A DNA stretch of 64,000 nucleotides, from the NCBI GenBank assembly GCA_008802785.1, contig VUYT01000021.1:62001-126000 (forward strand), read 5' to 3'. A program made the position numbers and the translations under genes. Below are positions 33,602 through 45,968 of this stretch, piece after piece (the first letter of the stretch is position 1; every line of letters begins with the position of its first letter). The notes beneath the pieces were generated by a model. It was not told the origin of the DNA and searched no databases. It saw nothing but the letters and a program-made list of their open reading frames with translations. Source of the stretch: Symmetrospora coprosmae. Its lineage: Eukaryota > Basidiomycota > Cystobasidiomycetes > Symmetrosporaceae.

Positions 33602-36012
33602 CTAGTTCGCGTACTTGGAGCGTGCGCGAATACGGTCGCCGTGCTTGTAGAGGTAGTAGAGCGGAGGAATCATGAGGATCGACAGACCGGCGAGGAGACT
33701 GCTGCCTCCGCCGATGCCGAGGCCAACGAAGAACTGATGCCCGAACAGCGGGAACGCGGCGCCAGAGATTCCTCGTAGGAGCGCGTTGCCCGCGAGAACC
33801 GATGCTGCGTACTTCCCGTAGGACATCGGCTACATGACGATGGGGCGTCCGTGTCAGCGCAGAGAGCAGGGTGAGAAACAGAAGTTCCGAGACTCACCAG
33901 ATACACGATGGCTCCCTGGAAGATGAGGTAGATTCTGTTTGAGGTAAAGAAGCATGGAGGGCGGTGCAATTAGCAACATGTGGGGCAAACGGAAGACGAA
34001 AAGATGCAGTAGGACAGTGGGGGAAGAGGAAAGACTACGCACCCAGGTAGGTAGAGACTCGCTCCCACAATGGGTCCCATCCAGTGACCGCGTCCCGCTG
34101 ACCATCCGAAGATAAAAAGCGCGACGGGGATGAAAGCGCTGCCGACGAGAGCTACCAAGAGCCGGGACTCTGGAACCAGCACGCCAGTTCGCTGGAATTT
34201 GGGAATGACGCTATACTTCTGGTAGGCGAAGTAGAGTCCCACTGTAGGGACCAGAGCGACGACGAAGCCGACGAAGGGAAGGCCGCTGAGTCCGAGATTG
34301 AAGCTGTACATCTCGGTGAAAGCGATGGGAAAGGCTGAAGAATGGGAGAGAGGCCTCAGCTTGTGCGCTCTGCCGCACTCTGGGCGGAGGCAAACATACC
34401 TTCGAACCACAGGTAAAAGATGGCGCTACAGGTGGGACGGAGGCGGAGCCGCGCGTCAGCAATAGCACGAGAAATGCCCACGATGGATGAACAGACTGAC
34501 TAGACTAGCGCAATGTAGCCATCGATGAAGAGGACGACCGGCTCCGTGAGAAGGAGGAAAGGTCGCCACAAGGATTGGCGGAGGTTGGCGGCGAACGACA
34601 TCTCGGCCTGCTCGATCTCGCCAGCGGAGCGGAGCTTGTCGTTGCCGGTAAGCTTGCGCAGTCGCTGAGCTCGTCGAAGGAGGATGGTGGACGACGATGT
34701 TTCCTCGAAGAGGAAGGAAAGGAGGACGAAGCTGAACACGCTCAGGAAGAGGAGCATGTACAGTGGCCACCGCCAGTTCTCCTTCATGGCTGCAAAACCA
34801 GCTGCAACAGGTCCAATGACCCTGTAGAACCCGAGGTTGAGTCAGAGGACGGTCACACATGGTCTGGCGAAATGAGGACTTACGGTCCGGCCACGGCTCC
34901 GGCAGCCCACAGGGCCATCACGTATGGAATCGTCATTGGCTTGAAGACGTCACCCAGCGTTGCACCTCCAGTGGACAAGGCTGGAGAGCAGACGAGTCCA
35001 GCGAAGAATCGCATGGCCATCAGAGTGCTGTAATTGGGTGCCAGAGCTGGAAGTTGGGAAGGATTCAGAAAAGGGAACGCGCGAACAGTCAGCTTTGATT
35101 AGTCGTACCTGTTGGGATCTGGAGGATCATGAAGATGAAGAATGTGACCATGTAGACATTGAGTCGCCCGAATGACGGAATCTCCGAAAGCGGACTGAAG
35201 ATCATGGGCTGGTGAACAGAAGGGAGGTCAGTGCGAAGTAGTCCGACCTGTCTTATTCCGGGAACAACTTACGCCTATTCCGTATGCAAGTACGTAAAGG
35301 GAAAGCGCAAGGATGGCCTTGGTCTGCGATACGTTAAACTCTTGCATAATGCCTCCTAGCGACGGCGTGATGATGGCTGATCCAATCTGGAACGTTGGAC
35401 AGAGGCGGATTAGCGCGGAGCGGCATGCCGTACTGCGAAGACAGCTCAACTCACGTATACAGTGAAAGTGAGCAGCTGCAGCATGACCATGAGCAAGGTC
35501 TTCCTGCCATTCGACCAGTTTCTGCGGAGGAGTGGGATGCGTCAGTGGCGAACCCGGCAGGAAGCCAGATAAGCTGTCCCAGCTCACTGAGGGTTCCCTG
35601 GGTCGTCATCCGAGTACCATCCGACGAGGTAGGGATCTTCCAGGTCTTGTGCTGCTGCATTGTTTCCCTGACTGTCCTGCTTTTCTCCCTGGATTTTATC
35701 GCCAGTCGCGTGAGTGGCCTTCTCGACGGCATGGTGAGCCGTCGCGTCCGTGAGGGTCTCCTGGTCCTTAGAGTGCGTCTTGTCCGTCAGAGGGTGTGAT
35801 CCGGGCAGGCGAGAAGGAGTGGTAGCGGATTGCGGCACCAGTGTCGCTTCGGGAGAGAGGTTCTTCGAGGTCCCCTTTGCAGATGCCAGGCGGAAGCGCT
35901 CGGGAACGACAAAGTCAGGTCGCTCTTCGGGATAGGGAAGGAGGCGGCCCTTGGAGAGGCTGTTGACGGCTTGGCCGACGATGGTCTCGCGGAGGATGTC
36001 GGAGAAGGGCAT
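33602..36012 (-). CDS. MFS drug:H+ antiporter, DHA1 family (Tpo1/Flr1-like)
   Basis: Ten exons encode 590 aa: 35588-36012, 35455-35521, 35273-35386, 35109-35208, 34884-35046, 34501-34821, 34400-34425, 34043-34334, 33898-33934, 33602-33829. The layout is a cytosolic N-terminus ending DDPGNPQNWSNGRKT, the usual run-in of fungal DHA1 carriers, then twelve spans. MFS signature pieces include PMIFSPLSEIPSFGR, APNYSTLMAMRFFAG and WRWPLYMLLFLSVF, followed by EAFPIAFTEMYSFNLGLSGL. DHA1 carriers export toxic compounds or polyamines in exchange for protons at the plasma membrane. The substrate cannot be read from sequence. Exon 34400-34425 is only 26 nt. The start ATG at 36012 is preferred over open codons upstream because it matches family length. 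Confidence 0.88.
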
Positions 36013-36851
36013 TGTTGCGGAGGTGTTTCGAGTTGCTTGAATGAAGATCGCCTTCGCTGGCGTATCGTACGGCACGACTGAGTCTGGATTGACTGAGAGC
36101 GTCGATCTAACCACTTGCCAACCCCGGCAATGCTGATCTGTAGGCTTAAAGGGTGATTGAAGGTGCGGTGATAGAGATTTCGAGGTTGCGGGCACGTGCA
36201 CGGTTGCAGTGACTGTTCGGGAAGCGCGGAGTTGGTGAAGCAGAGAAGAGGAGCAGCTTCAGCACCGCGATGCCTTTTCCTTTATACTGTAGCTCGTCGG
36301 GGCTGTCGGAGTGTCGGATATCGGGCTTACCACGAAGCTGACTCGATGATTTCAAGCCGTCGCCGTCGTCGCGGTCGGGACCGTCGGTGATAAGTAAGCC
36401 ACGAGCGGCGATGAGGGTGACGGGCGGGATCCCAGACCGGTACCGCGCGCTGGCTGACTATGCTGCTGAACAATGAGCAGGCAGAAGAGGGAAGCACGTT
36501 CACCGAGCTCTGTGCTGAGCGAGCGTCCTTCAAAAGCAAGAGCGTCCTCCTCTGGCTTCCTCAGCAGATTGTGAGCGGTGGCCTCGCAAATCATTGCGGC
36601 GGGGGGAATTCGAAAGCTCCGCAAGCGCAGAGATTGCGTCATGGTACATACGGGTAGGCACAGGCACAGGAATAGGCAAGCGGTACGAAACGCCAGAGCC
36701 ATGCAAAGGCAGCTAGCAAGCAACTCGCACAGACAATGCAGTGCCTGCATACAGGCGTCTCCTTGATTTGTTTCGCATCGATTCCCCACTGCTACAACAG
36801 GGCGACCGGTAAAGATGTGCGAGGCGCAGCGACTTGCGAAAACCGGCATGT
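36013..36851. other. Intergenic region between DHA1 transporter and RPN6
   Basis: 839 bp with no gene I can support; upstream region of the transporter and 3' flank of RPN6. Confidence 0.4.
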
Positions 36852-38497
36852 CTACCGCAGCTTCTGGGCCTTCACATACAGTGACTCGACTACCTGTCCG
36901 ACGTGCTTCATGACGTCTAGCGAGGCCTCGTACGTTTTCTGCAGTTTCCGAATGCACATCATCAGCTTGATAGCGGACGCATGGCAGGACACAGCTGTCA
37001 TCGATCAACCCACATCGTCTTCTGGCTCCTCAAACACAATCAGTGTGCCTGCACCCTGATCGAGGATCCCGTGAAAGACCTTGTCGAGGATCATCTGCGA
37101 GAGCTTGCTCTCCACTTCGCGCGTCGGCTGCTTGACAGTCTGTGCGACGTACTCGATCTCGACCTTGCTGTACGGCTCAATGACGCGCACAATGTTCTGC
37201 TCGAGGAGCGTGTCGTACAGGCTCGCGAGGTGGTTGCGGATGATGGGGTCGTCGCTGAGGTGCTCGCGGTGCGCCCGCAACGCCTCCTGGTACTCGTCCA
37301 GCGAGCAATGCTCGTGCGCCGTCGCTACCGCCTTCATCGCGTCCACGTCGGCACCCGCGTACCGCTTTCCCAGCTTGGAGGCAATGATGCTGTTCACGTC
37401 GTCCGGGAGGTTGAGCATGATCTTGCAGAGCAGCATGTACTTGAGCGCCGACACGGCGCGTGGGTCGTCCTGCGTTGCCAAGCCCTCGAGCGCTTCGAAG
37501 AAGTATGAGAAGCTATGTCAAGGAGGCGAACTTATCAGTTTTGTGAATCATGTGACTGTCAATCGAGCGCTCATGGACCCACCCCGTCTTGTAGTCCTTC
37601 TCCTCGGCATGCAGGATCCCGCTCTGCAAGTCGAGCGAGGCTTGCAAGAGCGGCGGGCAATAGATCGAGTTGGCTGCTGTCCGTGCAGATGTAAGCGCCG
37701 CTCTCGCTTTTGGGAAGTTGACCGTGGCGTGGTTGACGCGGGACTCGAGGAGGTGGACTTCGGTCAGGATCATCTTGTCGTCGAGTCGCTTCAGCTCGCG
37801 GAGGAGCGTCTCAATCAAGGCGGACGCCTCGCGGTAATTGCCCGAGTCGATGAGGCTGCGTGTGAGCGTACCGTCAGTGCCTGTTCGCGGGGCCGTCTGC
37901 TGGAGCACCGAGCTCCCGAATAAACCCACAGCCCGACCAGCCGCGTCTCGAGGTTCTGCTTGAGGAAGATGCGCTTTTCGCTCTTTGCCCACTCTATATT
38001 CTCCTTTGTCACTGTGATCTGCGTGTCGCGGCTCCCCGGGATGCTCGCAAAGAAGTCAATGAGGGTGCGGATGAGCTTTGCCGTCTTTGCTTTGGCAATC
38101 GTGCTCATGAAGGAGCGCGAGGAGCGGACGACGTCGGCGAGCGCGTCGGCGTTGCTGCAAGCATCGGGTCAGGTTGTTGGCATCTGTAGGAGCAAATGAA
38201 TGCGCAGTGCACCTGGCTCACTCACCCCTGGTCCCGGTAGAGCTGGCCGAGCTCGACGAGGGCGGCCTCCTTCTCGCGCAGGGCGGCGTCATCGGACGGG
38301 TCTGTGCGCATCGCGATATCTAACGAGGATCAGAGGCATACTCCATGCGCGGCTTTGTGTACGGCTCCACAACACCCACCGGTCTTTGCGTCGAGGACCT
38401 CCTTGAGCTCCCCTTCGCTCCGCTTGGACGCGGCTGACCCGGAGGCCGCGGCGCTGCCGCTGCCCGAGGTCGAAGTCGATGCTGCAGGCAATGACAT
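36852..38497 (-). CDS. RPN6: 26S proteasome regulatory subunit Rpn6 (PSMD11)
   Basis: Six exons (38380-38497, 38226-38319, 37930-38154, 37583-37855, 37014-37512, 36852-36938) give 431 aa, the usual family length. Rpn6 is a lid subunit whose PCI domain assembles the lid and whose N-terminal helical repeats clamp lid and core. Conserved blocks: FLKQNLETRLVGL, LIDSGNYREASALIETLL, ARTAANSIYCPPLLQASLDL, SYFFEALEGL, DDPRAVSALKYMLLCKIML, and in the PCI part LYDTLLEQNIVRVIEPYSKV and VESKLSQMILDKVFHGILDQ. The last 29 codons, in a separate exon, give the conserved helix EASLDVMKHVGQVVESLYVK. The start at 38497 yields a Ser/Ala-rich leader. Identity is certain. Confidence 0.97.
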
Positions 38498-39485
38498 GCT
38501 GGTGTGACGAATGTGCTGGAGGTGGCTATGCTGCTGCTGCTGTTGACGTTGGTGTGCAGTTGGGCAGAAGGCAACTCTGGCAGTGACGCGCGGCCTGGTC
38601 TGCCTGTACTTCTCCCTCCAGGCACGCACAGTCCAAGGCAGGATCCAGCAGGGACAGGAGTGCACGTTGACAAGGGGCATTTGCAGGATATACACGCAAC
38701 TTCGAACACTGCTACAAGCTGCCATCGCTGATGCTGCTGCTGCTGCTGCTGCCGTTGTTCCATATAGCTACGGCGACTGGCGGTGGCCAACGGCCCCTAG
38801 GCACAGGCCTGACAGCTGGATACCGTAGCCGCTGGACGGCACTCACGCAGTCAGAGTCTGTTGATGAGGAGCGACCCAGGGACCCTCTTAAGATTCCTCC
38901 TCCCGCTGCTGCTGCTGCTGCTGCTGCTGCTGTCCCTCGTTCTGGGAATGACCCACAGTAGGTAAGCCTGTCCACCCTTCATCCACCCAGCGCGCACGCG
39001 GAGTTCCCCTTTGGCCGCTGACGGCCTGCCACAATTGCCAGCGAGCGGACTGGGACAACTGTTCTGGATTCCATGTGAATGCGACCCGGCTCTACCATGA
39101 ATCGGTTTGTCAAGAGCCACAATCGAGGTCGCGTCGGGCCGAGTGGTTCTTCCCAGGACGATTTGCAACGTCACCGGGTGGGATGCGATGGGCCCGGGCG
39201 GGCGGGCGGGAAGAGCGAGGGCTTCTCCCAAAATCTATAAATTGCATCAAGGCACTACTGAGTACTCACTCGCCCTGACGAAACAAAGAGACGCACGGCC
39301 AAGGAGAAACGAGAAGGAGGAGGAGACGCTCTCATCCCCCCTTCCTCCCTTGTTTCCACTCCACCCCACTTCCACTTCCTCCGTCCCTCCTCCGACGTAA
39401 TCAGGCACAGCGGAGATCCACCCAGGCACGCCCAAAGCTCTTCGCGCCGTCAGTCCCACGAGCCGATCCCTTGGTCATCCACGGC
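38498..39485. promoter_or_regulatory. Long divergent promoter between RPN6 and MFS gene 2
   Basis: 988 bp between divergent starts, with runs of GCT/CTG triplets near 38530, 38729 and 38905. I cannot identify individual sites. The length is unusual for this compact locus. Confidence 0.4.
38905..38932 (+). repeat. GCT triplet microsatellite
   Basis: About nine uninterrupted GCT units within the RPN6 upstream region. Confidence 0.9.
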
Positions 39486-42006
39486 ATGGCACCGCACGTC
39501 GACAGCGAGAAAGCTCGCCCAGAGAAGGAAAAGGAACAGTCGCGCGACCCCGCAGATCTCCGCTCGTCCGAAGAGACGGTCGCAGAGGACTCGGCCGACA
39601 ATGCACGGGTCGAGCGCACAAAGTCGAATGGCGGCGTCGTCGGCAAGGTCGTCTCGCGCCCGCAGGTCGACCACAGGACGGACGGCAAGGTCGTCCTCAC
39701 CGAGGCAGAGGTGTACGACGAGCTTGCAGTCAGCTTTTCCAAGTCGTGCGTCAAGCTCCTCGCCTGGCTCGCGCCCTCACCTACCCACGGTGGCGAATGG
39801 ACCTTGCTGACACGACTGACGTCTGTGCCCCCGCCGCATGCAGCAAGAAATGGGCCATCCTAGCCGTCATCTTTGCCATTCAGTGCTCCATGAACATGAA
39901 CGCTGGCATCTACGCATCGGCATTGTCTCAGTACGAGGAGCGCTTCAACATCACGCCGCAGTATGCCCGCCTCGGTCAGGGTCTCTTCCTAATCACGTAT
40001 GCCATCGGATGCGAGGCGTGAGTTGCCTACATCTACGCACCATCCGGGAGCCACACCCTCTGACTTTCTCTTCCGTCTGTTCCGCAGGTGGGCGCCCTTT
40101 TCGGAAGAGTAAGCCAGATCCATTCGTCCTTACCCGCCCTTTTCACGCTAATGTCGTCTCGCTTGTCGCCAGACTCGGTCGATGGCCCATCATGCAACTG
40201 TCCCTCTTCCTCGTCAACATCTGGAACATACCCTGCATCCTCTCGCCGACTTTTGGCGGCATCATCGCCGGCCGAATCCTGGGAGGTTTCTCCTCGGCCG
40301 GAGGATCCGTCACGCTTGCGTATGCGGCGGACATGTTTGAGCCTGAGGACCAGGGCTACCCTATCGCCTTCATCGTGTTCTCCAGTGAGTGCCCGCTTGC
40401 CGGTGGCCGATCAAGCGCTTGTCCTGCGAGGGCAGCTGTCCAAGTACGGACGTGGAAGGCTTATTGCCTTGATCCGTGACTCGCACAGGTGTCGGAGGCT
40501 CTGTCCTTGGCCCGATCGTTGGAGGGTTCCGTATGTCTCGTCCCTTACATTCGCATCTCAGGACCTGCTCATGCTAAGGGACGGGATAAATCCTTTCTGT
40601 CTGACAGAGGCACGCTTCCTCGGCTACCGCTGGAACTTTATCTTGCAATTGATCTTCGGAGCTGCCGTGCAAGCGGCCCACTTCTTCACGCCCGAGACAA
40701 AGGCGACCGTCCTCGTCTCGAAGATCGCCAAGCGCCGCCGCAAGGCCGGCCAGACGAACCTGTACTCGGAGGATGACCTCAAGGAGGACCGATGGGCAAT
40801 GACAAACCTGCTCAGGACGTGGGCGCGACCTTTCATCATGTTTGCCACCGAGTGAGTCGAATGCCTGCCGCACATCGAGACCGGCTGAGTTGTAAGCTGA
40901 TGCTCGTCTGCGCAGGCCCATCGTGCTCTGCCTCTCGCTTCTTAGCGGATTCAGCGACGCTCTGATCTTCACCTTCCTCGAGGCGTTCGGCCCTGTGTTC
41001 GGGCAGCACGGCTTCGGCACCATCGCCCTCGGACTCGCCTTCATCCCCATTGGCATCGGCTACGTCATTGCATGGATCTACTTCATTCCCTGGGTCAGGC
41101 GTGACCGCAACACCATGATCAACCACCCCGAAAAGTTCCAGCCGGAGCAGTTCCTCGAGTAGGTCCCGGCCACATGGTCCCATTGGATGACCGGGCTGAT
41201 CCTTTTTTCAATAGACCCTTGCTTTGGACTGCGCCGCTACTTCCCATCGGACTCTTTGGCTTTGCTTGGACCTCGCTCGGGCCCGATTACGTGTATGTTC
41301 ACCCTTCTGCGTCAAGCTTGCGATGCACAATGCTGAACCCGGCTTCTCAACCCTTTCAGGCACTGGATCGCTCCGTTAATATTCTCTGCCATTGTGGGCA
41401 TTGCTAACTATGCGATCTACGTGAGTATCCCCTGCTTTCCTAGTTGCCCAAGCAGACCCCGCTGACCCTAGTTTGCCACTCGCAGATGGCGTCAGTGACG
41501 CTTCCTCCAGCCAGAGACGCTGTGCCCACACTGACGTTCCTTAATGCCCTGACAGCACAATCGTATACATGATTTTCGCATAGTGCGTAGAGGTCGTTGC
41601 TGTACTCTTTCCAGGTCTTCATGCTGACGCCATTTCGTCACAGTGGCCCATACTCTGCGTCGGCAACTGGCGGCAACGGCTTCGCGCGCGACTTCCTTGC
41701 TGGTATCGCGACCTTCTATGCGTACGTATGCTCCTCCATCGTATCCCACAGGCACCCGGCTGACTCCATCCTCTCTCCCGCAGCGCCCCGCTCTACTCGA
41801 ATCTGGGCCAGAGCCACCCGCTCGAGTGGGCGTCAACGCTCCTCGCCTTCCTCGCCATCCTCGTCGCCATTCCTGTGTATGTCTTCTACCTGCGCGGTCC
41901 CCAGATACGCGCCCGATCCAAGTTCGCCGTCAGCCTCAGCGAAGACCGCGAGGCAAAGACTGGACAGCGCAAGATTGTCAACGAGAAGAACAACACAGGG
42001 GTCTAA
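39486..42006 (+). CDS. MFS transporter 2 (DHA1-like), thirteen exons including a 5-nt exon
   Basis: Exons 39486-39745, 39844-40017, 40088-40108, 40173-40384, 40489-40530, 40608-40851, 40916-41158, 41215-41292, 41360-41420, 41486-41490, 41556-41582, 41644-41721 and 41784-42006 give 555 aa. The cytosolic leader ends SFSKSKKWAILAVIF. Twelve spans follow, with typical fungal DHA1 marks: ITPQYARLGQGLFLITYAIG, LGRWPIMQLSLFLVNIW, GRILGGFSSAGGSVTLAYAA, FLGYRWNFILQLIFGAAVQA and PIGLFGFAWTSL. Such carriers export drugs or metabolites with protons; the substrate is unknown. Every junction keeps frame and family alignment, and the 5-nt exon (ATGGC) is needed to write NYAIYMATIVYMIFAY. Confidence 0.87.
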
Positions 42007-42191
42007 AGAAGGCGTATCCTACGATGCTCGTGCCCCGCAATCCAGGCTTCTGCTGTCAGGAAGTACGCCGTTTCTCTCGTCTGTAGTAGTTTCTGGTCTG
42101 GTCCGAACAAGCTGCATTCGCTCTCAATGACATGCGAGGTGTATCTTCTACTGTACATAGGGCGCTCGTCGCTGTGGGAAGGATGGGCAAG

Positions 42192-43234
42192 TCACTGTGC
42201 TTCTGGCCATATCGTCTCCCCTTTCTTGTTCTGGACGCGCTCGAAGTACTTGGGCTCGAGTGTGCCGTTCTGCCCTTTTGTCAGGATGACGCCGTTCGCT
42301 GAGCGCTCAAAGACGACGCCGTCCGCTAGCGCTTTGGCAATGTCGATGTAAATGAAGAGGTCACACGAAGCGCGCATGCCTGATTGCGGAATGCGTTTCA
42401 GCCGGTGACAGGTGCTGAGGGACGATGAGCGAGCGCAAATCACCGCTTGTAACGCCCTCCTCGCCGAACAAGCCAGAGGCGCAGTGAATGTGATGACGGT
42501 TCATGATCTTGAGGCCTTCCGAGCCTGCACACCGCATGGACAAGAGCCCGTTCGAGTCAGCTCGCATTCCCTGCATGAGACACATCGGAGCATGCAGAAT
42601 TCACGTATCGCCTCCCAGTGCCGGCTGAACGTGCCGTGCACGACGACAGGACACTCTGACGTGTTCTGTATCCGCACGAGCTCGAGGTCATCCACCGCGA
42701 GCGAATGGCCCTGGTTGGCGCGAATCCAGAGCACCGTACTCGTTGACGCGTCTCCCGGGCCCGGCGAACTTGCCGGCTCTTCGCTGAGGGCATAGCGCTG
42801 CTTGTTGTTCTCCGCTACGATGCGCCGGAGCGTGTCCACGTCTACGCCCTTCAGTTTTGGGCGCTTCAGCTAAAGTCCGCGGGACACGGGCAGACATGTC
42901 AGTTTCAGGTCGAGGTCGTGCTGAACCCGGAGGGAGACGCCGCAGGAAGACGCACAATGTCGTCTACGCGGACGTACCCATCCGGACGCATCTTGAGTCC
43001 TTCCTTCGCTGCGCCATGCCGCAGGATGTACGAGAGCGCCTTGCTGATCTTCACGTCGGGCGACTCGTCTTCGCGGCGTCGACCTTTGCCCTTGCCCTCG
43101 CCCTTGCCTTTCGGGCCTGACGACTCGGATGCAGTTGATTGCGCTGGATCAGGCTGAGGCAGAGGCAATGCGGACGGCGAAGGCTCGTTCGTGGAGCTTG
43201 TGCAGGGCCCAGGCACCGCGTCAGAGGTGGACAT
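42192..43234 (-). CDS. TPT1: tRNA 2'-phosphotransferase (Tpt1/KptA)
   Basis: Exons 42956-43234, 42605-42869, 42444-42524 and 42192-42379 give 270 aa. Tpt1 removes the 2'-phosphate left at tRNA splice junctions, passing it to NAD+, and is the last step of fungal tRNA splicing. Conserved blocks: VKISKALSYILRHGAAKEGL (RNA-binding winged helix), DGYVRVDDILKRPKLKG, NNKQRYAL, IRANQGHS with the catalytic Arg, VVHGTFSRHWEAI, GLKIMNRHHIHCASGL with the H-x-H pair, MRASCDLFIYIDIAKALADG and FERSANGVILTKGQNG. The junction that writes HWEAIRSEGLKIMNRHHIH fixes exon 3. The start at 43234 is the last ATG before conserved sequence; upstream ATGs are possible. Ser/Gly/Lys-rich leader of about 50 residues. Confidence 0.94.
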
Positions 43235-43982
43235 GGTCAGTCTGCCCATTGGTATCATCCAGCATCGCGTCGTCCCGACCGTTTGCGCCGAAGCAGGAAA
43301 CACCATGGGCAGCTGGCAAAGCCACCAGGCGGTAGTTCACACAGCGGCCAACGATAGAGAGAGGGGGACGGTGATGCACTGCGATTCTACTTTCTACTTC
43401 CGACAGATCCATACACAGCTCTGTATTGCCTGGCTGAGAATCTCCATCCGCTCCGTTCGCCGAAGACGCGGTGAGAGCCCTGTCCAGAAGGACCTGGCCT
43501 GCGCGACCGACGGTGGCCATGGTTAGGCCACACCGGATGTGTCTCAGTACTGTACGTGGTGCAGCGTACTTTCCTCCCGCTGCTGCTGCTGACTCTATCG
43601 TCGGTGCCGCGTTGCTGCCGCTGCTGTGGGCATCCAGTCCCGACCTCGATATCAGGGCAGACCAAGATTTGCGTCAAAACTGCCCGGTGCCGTGTTGCAC
43701 CATCTGCATATCGAGAGCAATGCTTCAGATCAGCGGTGGCTGTAGCGTGTACAATTGTCCTGCTGCTGTGATTGAGACCGTTGATATTGCGGGAGCTCCG
43801 ATGCGAGCAAAGCCAAAGAGCGAAGTGCGAAGTGCGGCGCCGGGCATCTCTGCTCAAGACGACGCCAGCTTTGAGAACTCTCCTGTCTGTCCGTCATCAG
43901 CAAATACGAGAGCATTCACACGGGATTGCGCGTATATACACGACTCTATCGCGCCGCGCAGCCTTACTCTCCTGCCCTGACA
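43235..43982. other. TPT1/MDP1 divergent intergenic region
   Basis: 748 bp. Open frames occur (169 codons on +, about 99 on -), but none resembles a protein. Taken as promoter and 5' UTR sequence. Confidence 0.4.
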
Positions 43983-45123
43983 ATGACGAAAGGTGCGCGC
44001 AAGTTGCGGTCAGCCGCGAGCAGCGCCACCAACGATGACATCGACATGGCAGGACCTTCGAATGACCGCACGGAGAGCAGCAAGGGCAAGCAACGGATGC
44101 CTCAAGTGATCTGCTTTGACCTCGACTACACTCTCTGGCCTCTCTGGTGCGCGGGCTTGCATGCTCGCGGCAGGGCTCTCGATGACGTCGAAAGCCTGAC
44201 TGCTTCGTCGCTGCGGCACACAGGGTCGACACGCACGTCTCGCCGCCCATCAAGCGCCGGAAAGACGACGACGACAACAAGGTCTTTGACAAGTACGGCG
44301 ACCAGATGAGCTTCTACCCGGACGTCCCGGACATCCTAAGCCAGCTCAAGCACGACAAGGATGTACATGTCGCCGTCGCAAGCCGCACGAGCGCGCCGAA
44401 AGCGTGCGTCCTCTTTCGAACTGCCTTCACTTTCCGAACAGCAGGCCTTTAACCCACGCCGCTTACTCTAAGCTCTCTCTCGTTGGCTCTGCATCGCCTC
44501 CGACCGATCCGCTCTTTACCGCAGCGCGGAACAAGCCCTCGATCAGCTGTTGATACGCGATACCGCCAACGAGAAGGCTAGCCAGGAGCTCATCAAGTCT
44601 ATAAGCTGTTTCAACACTCGCGAGATATACCCGTGAGCGCTCCGCTCCTCCTACAAAGCGACCGAGACTGACTGACCCGGCCTGTTGTTATCTCTTGCAG
44701 TGGATCCAAGCTGAAACACTTCAAGGAAATTCACCGCAAGACGGGCATCCCGTACGATGGTGTGTGTGTTTGTTCGCAACGGTCTCTGGAGTGTGCTGAC
44801 CGCGTCTTTTCCACACAGAGATGGTTTTCTACGATGAGTGAGTCGGGCGCAGAAAGCCCTGACCCAGCACGCCCGTCAGCTCTGCCCATACTGGACTGAG
44901 CACACTGTCCTCATCCGCCTTTCGCAGCGAGTCTCGCAATCGCGAAGTCGCATCTCTGGGCGTGACGTTTGTCCTGGTACCGGAAGGCGTCAATCGTCGC
45001 ATCTTTGAACACGGCCTGGCCGATTGGCGGAGAGCTGGAGGACATGCGGCAAACGACAAGGTCTTTGTGGAGCGGAGAGCAAGTACGGAGCTGAAGTTGG
45101 ATGCGGAAGAAGAGGAAGACTAG
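43983..45123 (+). CDS. Magnesium-dependent phosphatase-1-like HAD phosphatase
   Basis: Six exons (43983-44146, 44224-44403, 44525-44632, 44701-44759, 44819-44837, 44928-45123) give 241 aa. MDP-1 is a small HAD-superfamily phosphatase acting on phosphotyrosine and protein-bound sugar phosphates. HAD motif I is VICFDLDYTLWPLWVDTHV with the nucleophile Asp in DLDYT. Motif II is VAVASRTSAPKA. Motif III/IV residues lie in GSKLKHFKEIHRKTGIPYDE and MVFYDDESRNREVASLGVTF, where the DD pair binds magnesium. The NTREIYPGSK run is a group mark. The exon at 44819-44837 is only 19 nt, yet it encodes the metal-binding Asp region. The C-terminus is acidic. Divergent from TPT1. Confidence 0.9.
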
Positions 45124-45968
45124 ATGGCGAGGGCTGTCTGAGGAGACTTGCCCACGCAGCTCTAGTTCCTGCAGCACTGCCCTGATTGCCGCCTACCGCC
45201 CGACGACACGTAGAGCCGCTGCATCACGAGCAATGCCTTGATGAAATGCCCACCGACGCAATGGCCCTTGCTTTTCTTTGTTGGCCTCGAACGGAAGATG
45301 AGTCTCTGCGCTGGTGCACGGTGCCCTCTTCTTTTTGCCACTTCGGCTGCTACGGAGGCCCGGCCCCTTTCCTCCGCTCAATCAGGGTCATTTCGTCGTC
45401 TGCCTGTCACGGCACCACCGCATAGCAGTCACAGCATACGCATACACTCGTTCCCTCGTCGAACTGCATCTGCCGCATCGCAGCACCTCGTTCCCGGTCG
45501 AGGATTCTCTGCCCAGTTTGCGTCCGCCGTCCCTGAGCGCGCCGGGACTAGCACGGGCGCCACCTCCCTCAGCATCAGTGCAGCATCGCTTCACACAGCA
45601 CAGAAGGACCAGCGCACTTCCTACTTCAGTCGTCGGACCATCTCCATCTCAACCTTCTTGCAGCACCGCTCTCTCGCTGTTCTTGGAGGCATAGCAGGAT
45701 CTCCCATCCCTCGCGACGTCGCGTCGAGCCGAGGGGAGAAGGGGGGGCAAGGGGGCACACGGACGGACGAGAAACGGCCAGCAGCACCGTGCGTTTGGCC
45801 TAGAGCTCACTGCGACCAGCAAGGCAGCCACATCTAGGCTGCGGCTATTGGCCATACGCTCGTTGCGGCAGGGCATCTTCAGCTCCGCCCAACAGCTCCG
45901 ACGGCGCGTAGACTGCGTGCAGAGGGCCACATTTAGCGCGCGCGCACGCCCCACAAGGACACGCCAGC
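45124..45968. other. Intergenic region upstream of GT49 gene
   Basis: 845 bp. A Ser/Ala/Pro-rich open frame of 199 codons (45238-45837) shows no family resemblance; most likely promoter and leader. Confidence 0.4.

Noticed and set aside
36352-37008. 218-codon open frame on the minus strand across the RPN6 3' end
   Set aside because: It runs through the last RPN6 intron and exon in another frame and shows no protein-like conservation. The RPN6 C-terminal helix explains the overlap.
38905-38932. Triplet repeats considered as a CRISPR or coding poly-Leu/Ala run
   Set aside because: Simple GCT microsatellite in a eukaryotic intergenic region, no spacers.
43221-43520. 99-codon minus-strand frame beginning MATVGRAGQVLLDRALTASS
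   Set aside because: Overlaps the TPT1 start region in another frame; possible upstream exon of TPT1, but no donor/acceptor pair keeps frame, so not annotated.
43471-43980. 169-codon open frame ending just before the MDP1 start
   Set aside because: Ala/Ser/Cys-rich with no recognisable domain; it fits promoter/leader sequence better.
45238-45837. 199-codon frame upstream of the GT49 gene
   Set aside because: Low-complexity Ser/Ala/Pro/Arg composition and no splice link to GT49 needed.
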